Origin: CAIYRG01 sp964494505 | Lineage (GTDB): Bacteria > Pseudomonadota > Alphaproteobacteria > Micropepsales > Micropepsaceae | Reading direction: 5' to 3' | Length of the DNA stretch: 64,000 nt | Assembly (NCBI GenBank): GCA_964494505.1 | Contig: CAZBRO010000022.1 | Span: 1 to 64,000 of the forward strand | Shown: positions 8,623-17,665 of the stretch, piece after piece | How the letters are laid out: each line of letters opens with the position of its first letter | How positions within the stretch are numbered: the first letter of the stretch is position 1 | Made by a program: the position numbers and the translations under genes | Notes under the pieces: generated by a model | What the model was told of the DNA's origin: nothing | Databases searched by the model: none | What the model saw: the letters and a program-made list of their open reading frames with translations, nothing else

Positions 8623-9830
8623 GTTCCCTTTGCCTTTCTCAGTTCGGCGCTCAACCATGGCGCCGGATCGACAGCCTGACCGTTGCGACGCAGCTCCATG
8701 TAGAGCCGCGCTACTTTCCCTTCCGGAAGAACGCCCACCGGTTCGCCAGCGAGCACTGAATCCCCGATATGTACATCGATGCGTCCGAGCCCTGCCAGGG
8801 TCAGATGGTAACCGCCTGCTATTTCCAATATCAAGACTTGACCGAACTTTTGGTAAGTGCCTGCAAACACAACTTCGCTATCCGCAGGTGCAACCGTTTC
8901 GGCGCGGCCGGCGGTTTCGAACCAAAGGCCCAAGGGGCCGCTTTCGCCCGGCGTCCGTCCCGGCCCCGCCGGGTCGCCCTCCATGGCCGTTCCCACCACC
9001 GGGCGGAGCAGCGAGCCCCGCGGCAGCGTGCTGGAGCCAGCCTTGTTCGCGGTCACCACTTTCATGCCTTCCGGCAAAGACGCGCCCGCCCTCAGGACCG
9101 CCACCCGGTCGATCAGGGCCTTCAGGTCGCTCGCCTGCCGCCCGATTTCCTCCGTCAGTCCGCGGATTTCGCTAAGCTTGGCTTCGGTATCGGCTTCCTC
9201 GGCGCTTTTCTGTTCGAGGAGGCGGTCGAGCGAAGCCCGCGCCTGGTTGAGATTTTCGGCTTCCGTCTTGGCCTGCCGGTTCTGGCCCGCCAGTGCGATG
9301 CGCGTTTCGCTTAATGTTTTCAGCTTCTTGGCGAGCGCGGCCGCTTCCCCATAGACCGGCGGCAACATGGCTCCCATTTGCATCGTGCCCCGTGCCGCTG
9401 CGAGCGAATCCTCGGGCCTGAGGGCCAGTGCCGGGGGCTGATCGGCCTGCAGCCGCTGGAGCACAGCCAGGAGCCGCATCACCCTGTCGCGGTCGGCGGT
9501 GAGATCGGCCTCCAGCGCGGTCATGGTGGCGTTGAGCCGGACAAGTTCGTCCGCGGTTGCCTGGGATGTGGATTCCAGCTCCTGCACCTTGGCCGCGTTG
9601 GCGATCAGGCGCGCCTGAAGGTCGCGGGCCTCTTCAGCGAGCCTGTCGCGCTCGGCACGGGTTTTGTTTTCGTTGCTCCGCTGTTCTTCCAGGGTGGCTT
9701 GAGCGCGCTGGTAGCGCTCGGCCAAGGTGCCTGGGGCTCCGGCGCGCGGTACCTGTGCGTAGGAAATAGTGCCCAGGGCGGCAGTGGCCAGAAGAGACGC
9801 GAGCGTAAGGGAAAATATCCGTCCGCCCAC
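8619..9830 (-). CDS. EnvC-like murein hydrolase activator (degenerate LytM)
   Basis: A 403-aa protein with a signal peptide (residues about 4-25), a long coiled coil at about 30-240 (rich in E, R, A, L, Q) and a C-terminal M23/LytM domain at about 280-395. The zinc-ligand positions are not kept: where active peptidases have an HxH motif this one has LYMELRRNG, and the GYHLTLAGLGRIDV strand lacks the partner residues. This is the pattern of EnvC-type activators, which switch on septal amidases rather than cut themselves. The start codon is GTG. The order gpmI-envC-ctpA is a familiar alphaproteobacterial set. Confidence 0.88.
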   Translation of the reverse strand: MGGRIFSLTLASLLATAALGTISYAQVPRAGAPGTLAERYQRAQATLEEQRSNENKTRAERDRLAEEARDLQARLIANAAKVQELESTSQATADELVRLNATMTALEADLTADRDRVMRLLAVLQRLQADQPPALALRPEDSLAAARGTMQMGAMLPPVYGEAAALAKKLKTLSETRIALAGQNRQAKTEAENLNQARASLDRLLEQKSAEEADTEAKLSEIRGLTEEIGRQASDLKALIDRVAVLRAGASLPEGMKVVTANKAGSSTLPRGSLLRPVVGTAMEGDPAGPGRTPGESGPLGLWFETAGRAETVAPADSEVVFAGTYQKFGQVLILEIAGGYHLTLAGLGRIDVHIGDSVLAGEPVGVLPEGKVARLYMELRRNGQAVDPAPWLSAELRKAKGT

Positions 9831-9836
9831 TTCGCT

Positions 9837-11426
9837 CTACCCGCCTTTCGCGTGTTCATGGACGACCAGCGACTCTCCGGTCATCTGCGGCGGTTTCGGG
9901 ATGCCCACCAGATCGAGCAAGGTGGGCGCGACATCGGCAAGACGGCCATTCTTCAGGTCAAAGGACCCGCCTTTCGTCTCCGCGTTCACCACGATAATGG
10001 GAACGTCGAGCAGGGTATGGGCCGTGTACGGCGCGCCAGTGACGGGATCCTTCATCTGCTCGGCATTGCCATGATCGGCGGTGACGATCAGCACGCCGCC
10101 CGCTTTTTCCACCGCTTCGCGCAGCCGGCCGAGGCAGGCATCCACCGCTTCGACCGCGTGGACGGCGGCATCCATGATTCCGGTATGCCCGACCATATCG
10201 GTATTGGCGTAATTGACGATGACGAGGTCGTATTTGCCCGAGCCGATGGCTTCGACCAGTCTGTCGGTGACCTCGTAGGCCGACATTTCGGGCTGCAAGT
10301 CGTAAGTGGCGACCTTGGGACTCGGGATGAGAATACGGTCCTCGCCGTCGAATACCGTCTCCCGCCCGCCATTCATGAAGAACGTGACGTGGGGATATTT
10401 CTCGGTCTCGGCGATGCGGAGCTGCTTCAAGCCCCGCTCGGCGAAGATTTCGCCCAGCGTTTCGCTGACGTCCTGCGGCGGGAAAAGCGCCGTCATCAGC
10501 CTGGCCAGGAGCTTGGAATATTCCGTCATGCCGGCTGCCGCCGAGAAATGCGCCACCCGGCTGCGTTCGAAGCCGGCGAACTCCGGATCGAGCAGCGCGG
10601 TGGAGATTTCGCGCGCCCGGTCGGGGCGGAAATTGGCGAACAGAAGCGCGTCGCCGTCTTTCACACCGGCGTAGTCGCCAATCGCGCAAGGGAGCACGAA
10701 TTCGTCGTTCGCGCCCTCGGCATAGGATTTTTCGATTGCCGCTTTCGCGTCCGGGAAGCGCGCGCCGCTGGCAGAGACGATCGCCTCATAGGCTTTCGCC
10801 ACACGCTCCCAACGTTTGTCGCGATCCATGGCGTAATAGCGCCCGGCCACCGTTGCGATGCGAACGCCGAGAAAATCCGCGACTGCTTTTTCGAAGGAAT
10901 CCACGAAGCCGAGTGCGCTTTGCGGCGGGGTATCGCGTCCATCCAGGAAGGCGTGCACATGCACCGTGAGGCCTTCGCGCGCCAAAATGCGGGCAAGGGC
11001 GGCGATCTGGTCCTGATGCGAATGCACGCCGCCGGGCGACATCAGCCCCATCAGGTGGACCGCGGCCTTCACCGCCTTCGCCGATTCAATCAGAGCCCGC
11101 AGAGCCGGACGCTGGGCAAGCGACCCATCCTTCACTGCATCCTCGATGCGCACGAGGTCCTGCATGACGAGCCGCCCCGCCCCGATATTGGTATGGCCGA
11201 CTTCGGAATTGCCCATCTGCCCATCGGGAAGACCCACCGCGCGTCCGGACGTCGCCAGCAGCGCGTGCGGGCATTCGCGTATCATGGCCGCGAAATTGGG
11301 ATGCTTCGCCACCGCAATGGCGTTGTCTGCCCCGTTCGGGCGGTAACCCCAGCCGTCCAGCACACACAGCACGGCCGGGCGGGGGCGGTTGCCATCCGGG
11401 CCGGGCGGGGGGGATGCGTCGTTCAT
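9837..11426 (-). CDS. gpmI: 2,3-bisphosphoglycerate-independent phosphoglycerate mutase
   Basis: A 529-aa cytoplasmic enzyme of glycolysis that interconverts 3- and 2-phosphoglycerate with two metal ions. Metal-binding Asp24 lies in VLDGWG and the phosphorylated Ser74 in MGNSEVGHTNIGAGR; further alkaline-phosphatase-superfamily metal motifs are YANTDMVGHTG and VTADHGNAEQM. Length fits the family. I use ATG 11426; an in-frame TTG at 11456 would add ten residues. It leads a leftward set with the EnvC-like gene and ctpA. Confidence 0.95.
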   Translation of the reverse strand: MNDASPPPGPDGNRPRPAVLCVLDGWGYRPNGADNAIAVAKHPNFAAMIRECPHALLATSGRAVGLPDGQMGNSEVGHTNIGAGRLVMQDLVRIEDAVKDGSLAQRPALRALIESAKAVKAAVHLMGLMSPGGVHSHQDQIAALARILAREGLTVHVHAFLDGRDTPPQSALGFVDSFEKAVADFLGVRIATVAGRYYAMDRDKRWERVAKAYEAIVSASGARFPDAKAAIEKSYAEGANDEFVLPCAIGDYAGVKDGDALLFANFRPDRAREISTALLDPEFAGFERSRVAHFSAAAGMTEYSKLLARLMTALFPPQDVSETLGEIFAERGLKQLRIAETEKYPHVTFFMNGGRETVFDGEDRILIPSPKVATYDLQPEMSAYEVTDRLVEAIGSGKYDLVIVNYANTDMVGHTGIMDAAVHAVEAVDACLGRLREAVEKAGGVLIVTADHGNAEQMKDPVTGAPYTAHTLLDVPIIVVNAETKGGSFDLKNGRLADVAPTLLDLVGIPKPPQMTGESLVVHEHAKGG

Positions 11427-11472
11427 GAGGCACGGTTCAGGATTTTGATTCGTCAATCTGATCCGAAAATAG

Positions 11473-11488
11473 GTAACCGTCCGTTAAC
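11473..11488 (+). promoter_or_regulatory. CtrA-like box between gpmI and flgI
   Basis: Reads GTAAC-CGTCCG-TTAAC, one mismatch from TTAAC-N6-TTAAC. It sits 46 nt upstream of gpmI and 226 nt upstream of flgI in the 288-nt divergent spacer. Which gene it would serve is unclear; the distance favours gpmI, the biology favours flgI. No convincing sigma54 element was found before flgI. Confidence 0.35.
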
Positions 11489-11714
11489 TGTCCATTGCGG
11501 GGCCGTGCCACCTCTTGGTTCGTCCCTCGACACCCGCATGGGCGAGGAAGCCCTTATGAAGCCCGTCCTTGCCGGTTCTTGCCGGGCAGGTTTTGCCGCC
11601 GCTCCACACGGGCGCGCGTGCGGCTTTATAAGACACTGATTTACATAGGTATTCTTCCAAGGCAGAGCGGCATGGTTCTGGCATAGGGTCACGAGGAAGA
11701 ATTCCGGAAGCCCC

Positions 11715-12839
11715 ATGACCCATCCCTTCACTCGCATCGTCTCCATCCTGTCGGCGCTCGTCATTGCGTATGCGCCGCTGCCCGCGCTCGCCTTTTCCCG
11801 GATCAAGGATCTGGCCGATGTCGAAGGCATCCGCGAAAACATGCTCATCGGATATGGGCTCGTGGTCGGGCTGAACAACACGGGCGACTCGCTGAAGAAC
11901 GCGCCCTTCACCCAGCAGGCGCTGCAAACCATGCTGGAGCGGCTGGGCGTCAATACCAGGGGCGCCTCGGTCAATACCAAGAACGTCGCCGCGGTGATGG
12001 TGACGGCCAATCTCACAGCCTTTGCGGTGCAGGGCAGCCATCTGGACCTGACCGTCTCGGCCATGGGCGACGCCAAGAGCCTTCAGGGCGGCGCGCTTCT
12101 GGCGACCCCGCTTCTGGCTGCCGACGGCCAGGTCTACGCGCTGGCGCAAGGGCCGGTCGCCATCGGCGGCTTCTCCGCGCAAGGTCAGGGAGCGAGCGTC
12201 ACCCGTGGCGTGCCGACGTCGGGCCACATCTCGAACGGCGCCATCGTCGAGCGCGAAATCGGCTTTTCGCTCGCCAAAGCGCAATCCCTGCGGCTGTCGC
12301 TGCGCAATCCCGACCTCACGACCGCCCAACGGGTCGCCGCCGCCATTAACCGCTACCTCGGCCAGCCGGCCGCCCAGGCCAGCAATCCTTCGACCATCCA
12401 GCTCACCAAGCCCGGCAATTATCCCTCGGACATCGTGGCGTTACTCACCGAAATCGAACAGCTGAAGGTCGAGCCCGACAATCCGGCCAAGGTGGTGATC
12501 GACGAAGGCTCGGGCGTCATCGTCATGGGCTCGGACGTGCGCATCTCCACCGTCGCCATTGCGCAGGGTAACCTCACCATCCGCATCACCGAGGCGCCTC
12601 AGGTCAGCCAGCCCCAGCCCTTTGCCCAACAAGGCCAGACCCAAGTCGTGCCCCGCACCAACATCGACGTGGACGAGGAAATGGGCAAACGCCTGGTCGT
12701 GCTCAATGGCGGCGTGAGCCTGCAGGACCTGGTGAACGGTTTGAACGCGCTCGGCGTGGGACCTCGCGACATGATTTCGATCCTACAGGCGATCAAGGCC
12801 GCAGGAGCTCTGCAGGCCGAAATCCAGGTGATCGGATGA
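11715..12839 (+). CDS. flgI: Flagellar P-ring protein FlgI
   Basis: A 374-aa periplasmic protein forming the P ring around the flagellar rod in the peptidoglycan layer. It has a signal peptide (about residues 1-25, ending PALAFS) and the highly conserved start of the mature protein, RIKDLADVEGIRENMLIGYG, then VVGLNNTGDS. The C terminus, MISILQAIKAAGALQAEIQV, is also typical. It begins a three-gene operon with flgJ and an FlgN-like gene, each overlapping the last by 4 nt. Confidence 0.97.
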   Translation: MTHPFTRIVSILSALVIAYAPLPALAFSRIKDLADVEGIRENMLIGYGLVVGLNNTGDSLKNAPFTQQALQTMLERLGVNTRGASVNTKNVAAVMVTANLTAFAVQGSHLDLTVSAMGDAKSLQGGALLATPLLAADGQVYALAQGPVAIGGFSAQGQGASVTRGVPTSGHISNGAIVEREIGFSLAKAQSLRLSLRNPDLTTAQRVAAAINRYLGQPAAQASNPSTIQLTKPGNYPSDIVALLTEIEQLKVEPDNPAKVVIDEGSGVIVMGSDVRISTVAIAQGNLTIRITEAPQVSQPQPFAQQGQTQVVPRTNIDVDEEMGKRLVVLNGGVSLQDLVNGLNALGVGPRDMISILQAIKAAGALQAEIQVIG

Positions 12840-13150
12840 CCCCGGGCGACACCCAGTTCTCGGCTGCCTTGACGCTCGCAAAGCCGGCGATCCCGAACGC
12901 TTATGCGAAGAGCCCGGATCAGATCGCCAAAGTGGCAAAGGATTTCGAAGCCGTCTTCGTCAACGAACTTATGGGAGCGATGTTCGCCGATATTCCCACC
13001 GACGGCCCGTTCAGCGGCGGTCCCGGCGAAGGCATCTTCCGCTCCATGATGATCGAGCATTATTCCAAATCTATTGTCGAGCGCGGAGGCTTCGGTTTGG
13101 CCAATGCGGTCAAGCGTGAACTGATGAGAGCGCAGGAGACAGCGCAATGA
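12836..13150 (+). CDS. flgJ: Rod-binding protein FlgJ (N-terminal domain only)
   Basis: A 104-aa protein matching the rod-capping domain of FlgJ (KDFEAVFVNELMGAMF, then GGPGEGIFRSMMIEHYSK). The muramidase domain found in enterobacterial FlgJ is absent, as is usual in alphaproteobacteria, where a separate enzyme opens the cell wall for the rod. The start ATG overlaps the flgI stop (ATGA), showing translational coupling. Confidence 0.92.
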   Translation: MTPGDTQFSAALTLAKPAIPNAYAKSPDQIAKVAKDFEAVFVNELMGAMFADIPTDGPFSGGPGEGIFRSMMIEHYSKSIVERGGFGLANAVKRELMRAQETAQ

Positions 13151-13611
13151 GCACCCCCACGAAATCCTCCGATCCGGCCGCAGTCGAACGCAATCGCTTG
13201 CGATTGGAGCAAGTGTTGACCGTGAGCCGGCGCTTGATCGAAGCGATCACGGCCGACATCGCTGCGCTCGAGAAAGGCGCATTCGACGAGCTTCGCACGG
13301 CCGACCCCGAGATCGAACGGTTATGCGCGTTCTATGGACGCGAAGTGCGGGCGCTGAAGGCAGAAGGCGGCATCGGCCGCGCACCGGCGGAATTGCTGGC
13401 GAACTTGAGAAAATCAGGGGCCGAACTCGATCGCCTGCTCAAATACCATGAGCGTCTGGTGGCAGCGATGCGCGAGGCGACCGAAGGTCTGGTGCAGGCT
13501 GTGGCGGACGGCGTGGACAAATCGCGCCGCGGCGCACGGCCCTATGCGCCGGTGCAGAAGGCTCCGCGCGCTTCTTCGGCGGGGGCTATCGTCTACAACA
13601 AGGTGGTCTGA
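13147..13611 (+). CDS. FlgN-like flagellar export chaperone
   Basis: A 154-aa, almost wholly helical and charged protein (residues about 10-125), with a basic, disordered C-terminal tail ending YNKVV. The heptad-rich helices resemble FlgN-type chaperones that escort the hook-filament junction proteins FlgK and FlgL. The start ATG overlaps the flgJ stop by 4 nt, placing it firmly in the flagellar operon. Sequence identity of FlgN homologues is low, so the call rests on operon position, length and helical makeup. Confidence 0.55.
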   Translation: MSTPTKSSDPAAVERNRLRLEQVLTVSRRLIEAITADIAALEKGAFDELRTADPEIERLCAFYGREVRALKAEGGIGRAPAELLANLRKSGAELDRLLKYHERLVAAMREATEGLVQAVADGVDKSRRGARPYAPVQKAPRASSAGAIVYNKVV

Positions 13612-13712
13612 CGCTCCTGCAAGGGTCTTATGCCGCTTTCCAAATAGTCCTGGCGACCTCAGGAAAAACGCTGGCGGGAACCTCCGCCTGTTCGCTTTGG
13701 CCTCACGTTATT

Positions 13713-13741
13713 TGTAGGCGTTTATCCTACATTATTGTAGG
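13713..13741 (+). promoter_or_regulatory. Triple TGTAGG half-site, probable operator/promoter of PEBP gene
   Basis: TGTAGG (13713), its complement CCTACA (13726) and TGTAGG again (13736) lie in alternating orientation within 29 nt, making two overlapping palindromes (TGTAGG-N7-CCTACA and CTACA-TTAT-TGTAG). The AT-rich block stands out from the GC-rich surroundings and lies 113 nt before the PEBP gene. It is likely a regulator binding site; the regulator is unknown. Confidence 0.4.
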
Positions 13742-13853
13742 AATACCTTACGGGGTCATGTATCCTCCCACTGTGATCGGGGCCGGCTGAGGGAATCCAC
13801 CACCCCCCAGCCTGCAGCCGAAACCGGGCATCGCAAGAGCGAAGGAGGACGCA

Positions 13854-14465
13854 ATGAGAACAGTTCTGATCGGGGCATCGGCCCTGTTGGCAGTGATGGG
13901 TTTGAGCCTTGCTGCGGGCGCGCAAGCCCAGGGCCAGGCCGATTCCGGCCCCCCGCTTCTGGCGGAGAAGATCGCCTCCGGCAACGGCTTGAACCCGAAT
14001 TTGCGCGTGACCTCTCCGGTGTTTACATCCGGCGGCGTGCTTGACGACAAGTACACCCAGAACGGGGAAAACATGTCGCCCCCGCTGCATTGGTCGCATG
14101 GTCCGGCCGGGACACGCTCCTTTGTCATTCTTGCCGAGGATGCGGGCGTGCAACGGCACGATCCCATCGTGCATTGGGTCGTCTACAACATCCCATCAAC
14201 GCAGTGGGACCTGGACTCCGCGATTCCGGCGAACGCCGCGGTCGAACATGGCATCATGCAGGGCAAGAACGTCCGGGGAGCGGCCGGCTATGTCGGTCCG
14301 AAGCCGCCAGCGGGCCAGACTCACCCCTATCATTTCGAGGTTTTCGCGCTGAATTCCACGCTCGACCTCGATCCGGCGAACGCCGACCGCAACGCGGTCG
14401 TCAACGCCATGAAGAGTCATGTGCTGGCCAAAGGCGAGATCGTCGCAAATTACACGGGCAAATGA
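13854..14465 (+). CDS. Exported YbhB/YbcL-type PEBP family protein
   Basis: A 203-aa protein with a signal peptide (about residues 1-24, ending AGAQAQ). It belongs to the phosphatidylethanolamine-binding/Raf kinase inhibitor-like family: the anion-binding pocket is marked by FVILAEDAGVQRHDPIVHWV and GYVGPKPPAGQTHPYHFEVF. Bacterial members are periplasmic or cytoplasmic; their ligands are mostly unknown. A good ribosome site (GAAGGAGG) precedes the ATG. The gene stands alone with its own upstream palindrome. Confidence 0.85.
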   Translation: MRTVLIGASALLAVMGLSLAAGAQAQGQADSGPPLLAEKIASGNGLNPNLRVTSPVFTSGGVLDDKYTQNGENMSPPLHWSHGPAGTRSFVILAEDAGVQRHDPIVHWVVYNIPSTQWDLDSAIPANAAVEHGIMQGKNVRGAAGYVGPKPPAGQTHPYHFEVFALNSTLDLDPANADRNAVVNAMKSHVLAKGEIVANYTGK

Positions 14466-14632
14466 CCCGGCACGTGCTGGGTAAAGGATTTCCGGCGCCT
14501 CGCACTGGCCGGACAAGGGCGGGCAAACCGACCCGCCCGGGAGAAGCCGGCGCAACGTCGATCGCGCTGGCCGCATGCCGCTGGAGTCGCGATATGGAAC
14601 CTCGAACCGAATCGCACCAGAGGTGTTGACGT

Positions 14633-14773
14633 GGCGCAATCCGGCGAAACGATTTCCCCTTCGCCGGATTACGCTGCAACCATCGGGGCCGGGCGCAGAA
14701 GGGTATATGGTTCCCTGGTGTGCTCCCAGGCCGGGACACGAGCTCTCGCTGTCGCGCGGTCCCGATTTTTTTT
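14633..14773 (+). ncRNA. Candidate small RNA or structured 3' UTR with intrinsic terminator
   Basis: Three hairpins follow one another. Hairpin 1 (14633-14675) pairs AATCCGGCGAA with TTCGCCGGATT and extends by three more pairs past one mismatch. Hairpin 2 (14714-14730) is CCTGG-N7-CCAGG. Hairpin 3 (14732-14764) is closed by CGGGAC/GTCCCG and is followed by A and eight T. No convincing protein covers it. It is either an independent small RNA of about 130-140 nt or the end of the PEBP mRNA, whose stop lies 168 nt upstream. I find no match to 6S, SRP or tmRNA from memory. Confidence 0.4.
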
Positions 14774-14814
14774 GATTCGCGATACCGCGTCTCGCGCCCG
14801 CGGGCGGCTTTCAA

Positions 14815-17622
14815 TCAGCTCGAACTGCCGTTCAGCGTTGTCATCCAGGCGAGTGCGGTCTGATAGCTCGCGAGCTGGTTTTGGAGATAAGCCGGCGCTG
14901 AAGCGGTCGATGCGGTGCTCGAGCTTGCCGATGGCGGGTTGGTCAAATTCCCATAGGCCTGCTTGATCAGCGCCATGGCCCCTTGCAGCACCACATGGGC
15001 GTGCGCCGCGGTGTCCGCAGTCAGCAGATTGATCCCGCCATTGATGCCGAGCCCGATGGTCTGAGCTGTCGGAGCCGCGGTTGTGGCCGCCGCCTTTGCC
15101 TTGGCGGCGTTGTCGGTCACCGTGTTGGTGTCGCTGGTCGTGCTCGCGGTGGTGTCGTTGGTCAGCAATTGCGCTTTCAGGCCGAGGCCGGCCAGGGCAT
15201 CGAAATCTTTCGGCCCCGCAATGAGCTGAACCTGCACCCCGGGGTTGACCGAGATCGTCAGCGCTTGTCCGCCAACAGCGCCCGATGCGGTCGCCTTGCC
15301 GTCGAACAGAAGCGCCCCGTTGATCTTGACCGCGAGCGATCTCAGCGTTTCGCCTTTGGAGAGCGTGACCTTCGCGGTGCGCGTGCCCGTCGCGTCCTTG
15401 ATGGAGAGCGAGAAATAATCTCCGGCGCGCGCGGTGGTTTGCGATTCGATGGCGTTCGATTGATTGATATCGATGGTGCCGCGCTGGAGCTTCAGCGCGT
15501 CGAGCACGCTGGAGCCGCTGTTGTCGGCTGCGATGGCGACGCCCTTCGATTCGCCGTCGAGACCGCCATATTGCTGCGCCCAGTTGAGCGAGCCGTCGGA
15601 GGCGAATTGGGCCACGAAGAGATTGTGGGTGTTGGCCGCGTTGCGGATTTGGCCCGAGAATGTGCCGGTGGTCGTTCCGGTGAGATAGATCTGGCCGCCC
15701 GCCACGGCGACGCCGCCACCCTGTTCGGATGAAGCGGTCCCGGCATAAGTGACGAAATCGGGCGTGGCGGTGGCGCCATTGTCGGCGGCTGCGAAGACGA
15801 AACCATCCGTGCCGCCGGAACTCGCATTGGCGACAGTGGCCGCCCCTGCTGCGGTGAGCGCCGAATTGGCCGTCGTACCGGAGACATAGACCTGTCCGTT
15901 GGCCACAGTGAGTCCGCCGATCGTGCCGCCTTGAAGATCGCCCAAATCGACCTGCCACATAGCGGCGCTGGCCCCGCTCGTGGAATCGTATTTGCTGAGG
16001 ATTGCGTGGCCGTTCTGGACGCTTGCGACAAGCAGGTTGCCGTCGTCGGCAACTGCTGTCTTGGCCGTGGAGTCGGTTCCCGTGGTGCCGAACTCGCGCT
16101 GATAGAGGACGTTGCCTTTGCTGTCGAGCTTGGTGACGTAAGCGTCCTGGCCGCCCACCGGCACGCCGCCCGTACCTATGCTGCCGTTCACCTGGCCGCC
16201 GACATAGATGTTTCCGGACGAATCGACGCTGACATTGTTGGCTTGATCGTTGTTCGCGGGCGCAGTCTGGCGGAGCCAGACTTGATTCCCGTCCGCGTCA
16301 TATTTGGCGACGAACGAGTCCGTGCCGCCGCCGATTGCGGTCGGCGAAAGGTCCCCCGTCACCGCACCGGAAATCACCACGCCGCCCGATTTGGGATCGA
16401 CCGCGAGGCCGTAACCGCTGGCGCTGTCCGCCGCGCCGAGCAGCTTGGTCCACTGCTTGTTGCCGGCCGAATCATATTTCGTGAGGTAGACGTCCTGCGT
16501 CCCTTGATTGACTTCGCTGCCGAAGCTCCCCGTCGCATCGCCGACCACATAGACATTGCCGTTCGCGTCAACTGCGGTCGCCTTTGCGGTGGCAGTGCCG
16601 GTATCGGGCGCGATGTTCGTGGAGAAGGCGCTCGACGGGGTGCCGTCGAGCCCGGTCAGCTTGATCAGCTTGCCGGCGCTGTCGGTGGTGGTGCCGCTGG
16701 TGCCCGCGAGATAGACCGCGGGACTCGCCTGAGCGGAGGAAAGGCTCACGGTTTCGCCGGGGCGATAATCAATGCTCTCGCCCCAGGTGGCGGTGCGGTC
16801 GGCGAGCGAGCCCCCGGTCTGCACGCGGGTGAAGCGGGTCGCGAACCCGGCGGCCGAAAGCTGCTGATTCACGTAGGTGTTGATGTTGTCCAGGGTAAGT
16901 GCGCCCGAGACCTTGGAAAGATCGATCAAGACATCGGTTTTGACGCCGCCCTTGGTGACGGAAACGGTGAACTGGTCACTTGCCGAGAGACCCTGCACCG
17001 GATCGAAGATGTGCGAGTCGTCCACCACCGAGCCACCCTGGTAGGCCGATACGGGATAGGCGACCGTCGCCGTGCTTTGCGCGGTGGCGGTCTTCTGCCC
17101 CGGCAGCACCGAGAGATTGGTGAAGGACGTGTTTTGCACGAAGGACAGGACCTGGTTCAGCCCATCCTGGAAACTCTGGTCGAGACCGGGAAGCTGGCCG
17201 GCGACCGTACCGTCGCGGGTAGCCATCTGCGCAATGTAGTCCAGCCGGTTGAGCGCGCTGTAGAGCGCGAACATCTTGTCGCTGTCGGCACTCATCGCGG
17301 CGTTGGCAGTGGACGTCGAATTGGAGAGGCGGCTGTTCAAGAGCGCCTGCAATTCCGATTGCGCATTGGCGGTGGTCGTGCCGGTAGCCGGCGTCGTGAG
17401 GGTCGTGTCCTTGGGATCGAAATAAGGATCGGAATTGCGCGCGGTAACGTCTTCGGTCTGCTGCGACGGCTGGGGGATCGAGAGCGACCAAGGCGGGGTT
17501 GCGGTCTGCGCCTGCTGGTTCTGGCTCAACGGAGACGACGCCACCTGCGACGCCGGAAGCGGCAGCTTCGCGGCGTAGTAGCTCAAGAGCAGCGACGAAT
17601 CCAAAGTGACCGTCACGGGCAT
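14815..17622 (-). CDS. FlaEY-like flagellar beta-propeller protein with SBBP repeats
   Basis: A 935-aa protein. The N-terminal 170 residues are helical and Ser/Thr rich (ALYSALNRLDYIAQMATRDG, LNQVLSFVQNTSF), like flagellin-family ends. Then come beta modules, and from about 330 to 740 repeated SBBP-type blades (DSFVAKYDADGNQVW, DAYVTKLDSKGNVLY, HNLFVAQFASDGSLNW). The C terminus is helical again (LQGAMALIKQAYGNL ... YLQNQLASYQTALAWM). There is no signal peptide. This layout recalls the Caulobacter flagellar protein FlaEY, needed for normal filaments; that link is from memory. Start is uncertain: ATG 17622, GTG 17637, or GTG 17616, which alone has AAAGGA at the right distance. Confidence 0.65.
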   Translation of the reverse strand: MPVTVTLDSSLLLSYYAAKLPLPASQVASSPLSQNQQAQTATPPWSLSIPQPSQQTEDVTARNSDPYFDPKDTTLTTPATGTTTANAQSELQALLNSRLSNSTSTANAAMSADSDKMFALYSALNRLDYIAQMATRDGTVAGQLPGLDQSFQDGLNQVLSFVQNTSFTNLSVLPGQKTATAQSTATVAYPVSAYQGGSVVDDSHIFDPVQGLSASDQFTVSVTKGGVKTDVLIDLSKVSGALTLDNINTYVNQQLSAAGFATRFTRVQTGGSLADRTATWGESIDYRPGETVSLSSAQASPAVYLAGTSGTTTDSAGKLIKLTGLDGTPSSAFSTNIAPDTGTATAKATAVDANGNVYVVGDATGSFGSEVNQGTQDVYLTKYDSAGNKQWTKLLGAADSASGYGLAVDPKSGGVVISGAVTGDLSPTAIGGGTDSFVAKYDADGNQVWLRQTAPANNDQANNVSVDSSGNIYVGGQVNGSIGTGGVPVGGQDAYVTKLDSKGNVLYQREFGTTGTDSTAKTAVADDGNLLVASVQNGHAILSKYDSTSGASAAMWQVDLGDLQGGTIGGLTVANGQVYVSGTTANSALTAAGAATVANASSGGTDGFVFAAADNGATATPDFVTYAGTASSEQGGGVAVAGGQIYLTGTTTGTFSGQIRNAANTHNLFVAQFASDGSLNWAQQYGGLDGESKGVAIAADNSGSSVLDALKLQRGTIDINQSNAIESQTTARAGDYFSLSIKDATGTRTAKVTLSKGETLRSLAVKINGALLFDGKATASGAVGGQALTISVNPGVQVQLIAGPKDFDALAGLGLKAQLLTNDTTASTTSDTNTVTDNAAKAKAAATTAAPTAQTIGLGINGGINLLTADTAAHAHVVLQGAMALIKQAYGNLTNPPSASSSTASTASAPAYLQNQLASYQTALAWMTTLNGSSS

Positions 17623-17665
17623 TCCTTTGAGTGACACCGAACAGCCTAGAATGCGCGCGGCTGGC

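Noticed and set aside
8619..9830. Active M23 endopeptidase
   Set aside because: The LytM domain lacks the HxH and upstream His/Asp zinc ligands, so an activator role was chosen.
14575..14775. A 66-codon open frame over the candidate small RNA
   Set aside because: No ribosome site, it ends inside the terminator T run, and it has no recognisable pattern.
15931..17634. Long plus-strand open frame opposite the FlaEY-like gene
   Set aside because: Composition is that of a shadow (Arg/Gly/Ala rich) while the minus strand has clear SBBP blades.
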